A DNA stretch of 64,000 nucleotides from Rhodomicrobium lacus. GTDB taxonomy: Bacteria; Pseudomonadota; Alphaproteobacteria; Rhizobiales; Rhodomicrobiaceae. The position numbers and the translations under genes are program-made. The first letter of the stretch is position 1. Every line of letters begins with the position of its first letter. This document shows positions 63,074 to 64,000 of this stretch, one piece after another. Location of the stretch: assembly GCF_003992725.1 (NCBI RefSeq), contig NZ_RZNF01000007.1, positions 372,001 through 436,000 of the forward strand, read 5' to 3'. The notes under the pieces were generated by a model. It saw only the letters and a list, made by a program, of their open reading frames with translations, did not search any database and was not told where the DNA came from.

Positions 63074-64000
63074 AGGCGCGAAGCGCTGTTCCCCAGGTGT
63101 CGTTGGTGATCGCCTGATACCAAGCGTTGGCGTAAAGTGCCTCACGTTTGCGGAAATCGGGGGCCGCGGCCGCCGGGCTCACGCCGCCCGACCCATCGAC
63201 CGAAATGATCTTGCCGTCCGCGACCTTGTAGACGCCCGCGACAGTGATGCCGTATTCCGGCCCGATGAGGCTGTAGCAGGTGTTGACCCACGACGGGTTC
63301 GGCGTGGTCCGCCCCTGCAACGACGCCACGATGGCGGCGGCGGCCACCTTGCCCTGTGCATTCGCGCAGAAGCCGGATTTCGGCATCGGGGCGGCGATGG
63401 TCGCATCGCCGACGACGTGGATATCCGCCACCTGCTGGGACTCGAAGGTTTCCGGCTTGATCGGCACCCAGCCGGCCTTGTTGGTAACGCCGGCCCGCTC
63501 GGCGATGAGGCCCGCCTTCTGCGGCGGGATGACGTTCAGAACGCCGGCCTTGTGCGTTGTGCCGAATTCGGTTTCGACCGTGAGCGACTTGGCATCGACC
63601 TTGACCACCTTGCCATCTTTCGACAGCGGAACCCATTCGATCAGGTCGCCATACTCCTGCTTCCACCCGGCAAGGAAAAGACCCTGCTTCGAGAAGGCGT
63701 CCTTCGAGTCGAGGATAAGAATCTTCGACTTGGGCTTCTTTGCTTTCAGGTAGCTGGCGATAAGGCCCGCGCGCTCGTAAGGTCCGGGCGGGCAGCGGTA
63801 CGGGTCGGCGGGCGCGACGAGGATGAACACGCCGCCATCGTCGAGCGCTTCGAGCTGCTTGCGGAGCAGGCGCGTCTGATCACCGGCCTTCCACGAATGA
63901 GGCGCGAGGAGCGAGGCCGCTTCGTCATAGCCCTGAAGACCGTTCCAGTTGAAGTCGATGCCCGGCGAAAGCACGAGCTTGTCGTAGGAAAGCTTCTCGC
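63072..64000 (-). CDS. fccB: flavocytochrome c sulfide dehydrogenase, flavoprotein subunit (5' end outside window)
   Basis: FAD-linked sulfide dehydrogenase of the periplasm. The frame runs to the right edge, so the N-terminus with the first FAD motif is missing. Present are DKLVLSPGIDFNW, the redox-active cysteines in YRCPPGPYERA and NTCYSLIGPEYGI, the FAD-binding IHVVGDATIAAPMPKSGFCANAQG and the C-terminal FCSD flavin-binding domain (YANAWYQAITNDTWG). The haem subunit fccA, if present, would lie beyond the edge. Operon with yedE and soxYZ. Confidence 0.88.
   Translation of the reverse strand, partial: EKLSYDKLVLSPGIDFNWNGLQGYDEAASLLAPHSWKAGDQTRLLRKQLEALDDGGVFILVAPADPYRCPPGPYERAGLIASYLKAKKPKSKILILDSKDAFSKQGLFLAGWKQEYGDLIEWVPLSKDGKVVKVDAKSLTVETEFGTTHKAGVLNVIPPQKAGLIAERAGVTNKAGWVPIKPETFESQQVADIHVVGDATIAAPMPKSGFCANAQGKVAAAAIVASLQGRTTPNPSWVNTCYSLIGPEYGITVAGVYKVADGKIISVDGSGGVSPAAAAPDFRKREALYANAWYQAITNDTWGTALRA

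Overview
The window is about 63% GC bacterial chromosome, densely coded on both strands, with no rRNA, tRNA, CRISPR array, phage module or insertion sequence that I can see. The gene set and order point to an alphaproteobacterium of the Hyphomicrobiales: degP / response regulator / histidine kinase / glnE in a row, a dapF-mtaB-ftsY-yciB run, mutM beside an enoyl-CoA hydratase, an aminotransferase-ftsK-lolA-xth series, and glnK-amtB. A flavocytochrome c sulfide dehydrogenase, a SoxYZ carrier and an FNR-type oxygen sensor suggest a metabolically flexible, sulfur-oxidising member (Rhodomicrobium-like is my guess; no marker gene here proves the genus).

Layout. 1-4.5 kb: a truncated DUF805 membrane protein, dapD, two secreted proteins of unknown role, a methyltransferase and a CMP/dCMP-type deaminase. 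4.8-11.6 kb: periplasmic protease DegP, an OmpR/HK two-component pair and the nitrogen regulator glnE, closely packed. 11.9-16.7 kb: a full Entner-Doudoroff set (zwf-pgl and edd-eda, each pair overlapping by ATGA). 16.7-20.9 kb: isochorismatase-like hydrolase, CsbD stress protein, LysR regulator, ZnuA behind a possible Zur site, GNAT and MarR. 20.9-25.4 kb: minus-strand operon dapF-mtaB-ftsY-yciB (overlaps of 4, 14 and 4 bases), with a TerB-like gene upstream. 25.7-28.6 kb: a second DegP-type protease divergent from a Spy/CpxP-like chaperone. 29-33.9 kb: FTR1 iron permease behind an Irr-type palindrome, MFS transporter, mutM, enoyl-CoA hydratase and an FNR-type regulator. 34-43.3 kb: cytochrome c, YqeY, pirin, CrcB fluoride channel, MsrA, a 40-residue membrane microprotein, photolyase, N-formylglutamate amidohydrolase, HisN and a PNPOx-fold stress protein. 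43.5-47 kb: YceI, a cluster of palindromic elements, then glnK-amtB behind a sigma-54 type promoter. 47.2-53.3 kb: DapC-like aminotransferase, FtsK, LolA, a probable small RNA and xth. 53.3-61.1 kb: trans-sulfuration enzyme, PlsC, YdcF, FtsX, FtsE, then a zinc-ribbon membrane protein and ZapE on the other strand. 61.1-64 kb: minus-strand sulfur operon fccB-yedE-soxYZ, entering from beyond the right edge.

The genes group into themes: envelope quality control (two DegP proteases, two-component system, Spy, LolA, MsrA), nitrogen control (GlnE, GlnK, AmtB), central sugar catabolism, lysine/peptidoglycan precursor synthesis (dapD, dapF, dapC-like), division (FtsY, FtsK, FtsEX, ZapE, YciB) and sulfur oxidation.

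The least ordinary signals are non-coding: (1) a freestanding, promoter-to-terminator small RNA of about 144 nt between lolA and xth with C-rich hairpin loops; (2) a second orphan terminator with UCCU-type loops opposite hisN; (3) a family of CTAG-bounded palindromic elements, one a chimera of the other two, whose ends form the stop codons of degP and yceI; (4) a triplicated ftsX start region; (5) a hairpin that joins the fccB stop codon to the yedE ribosome binding site.
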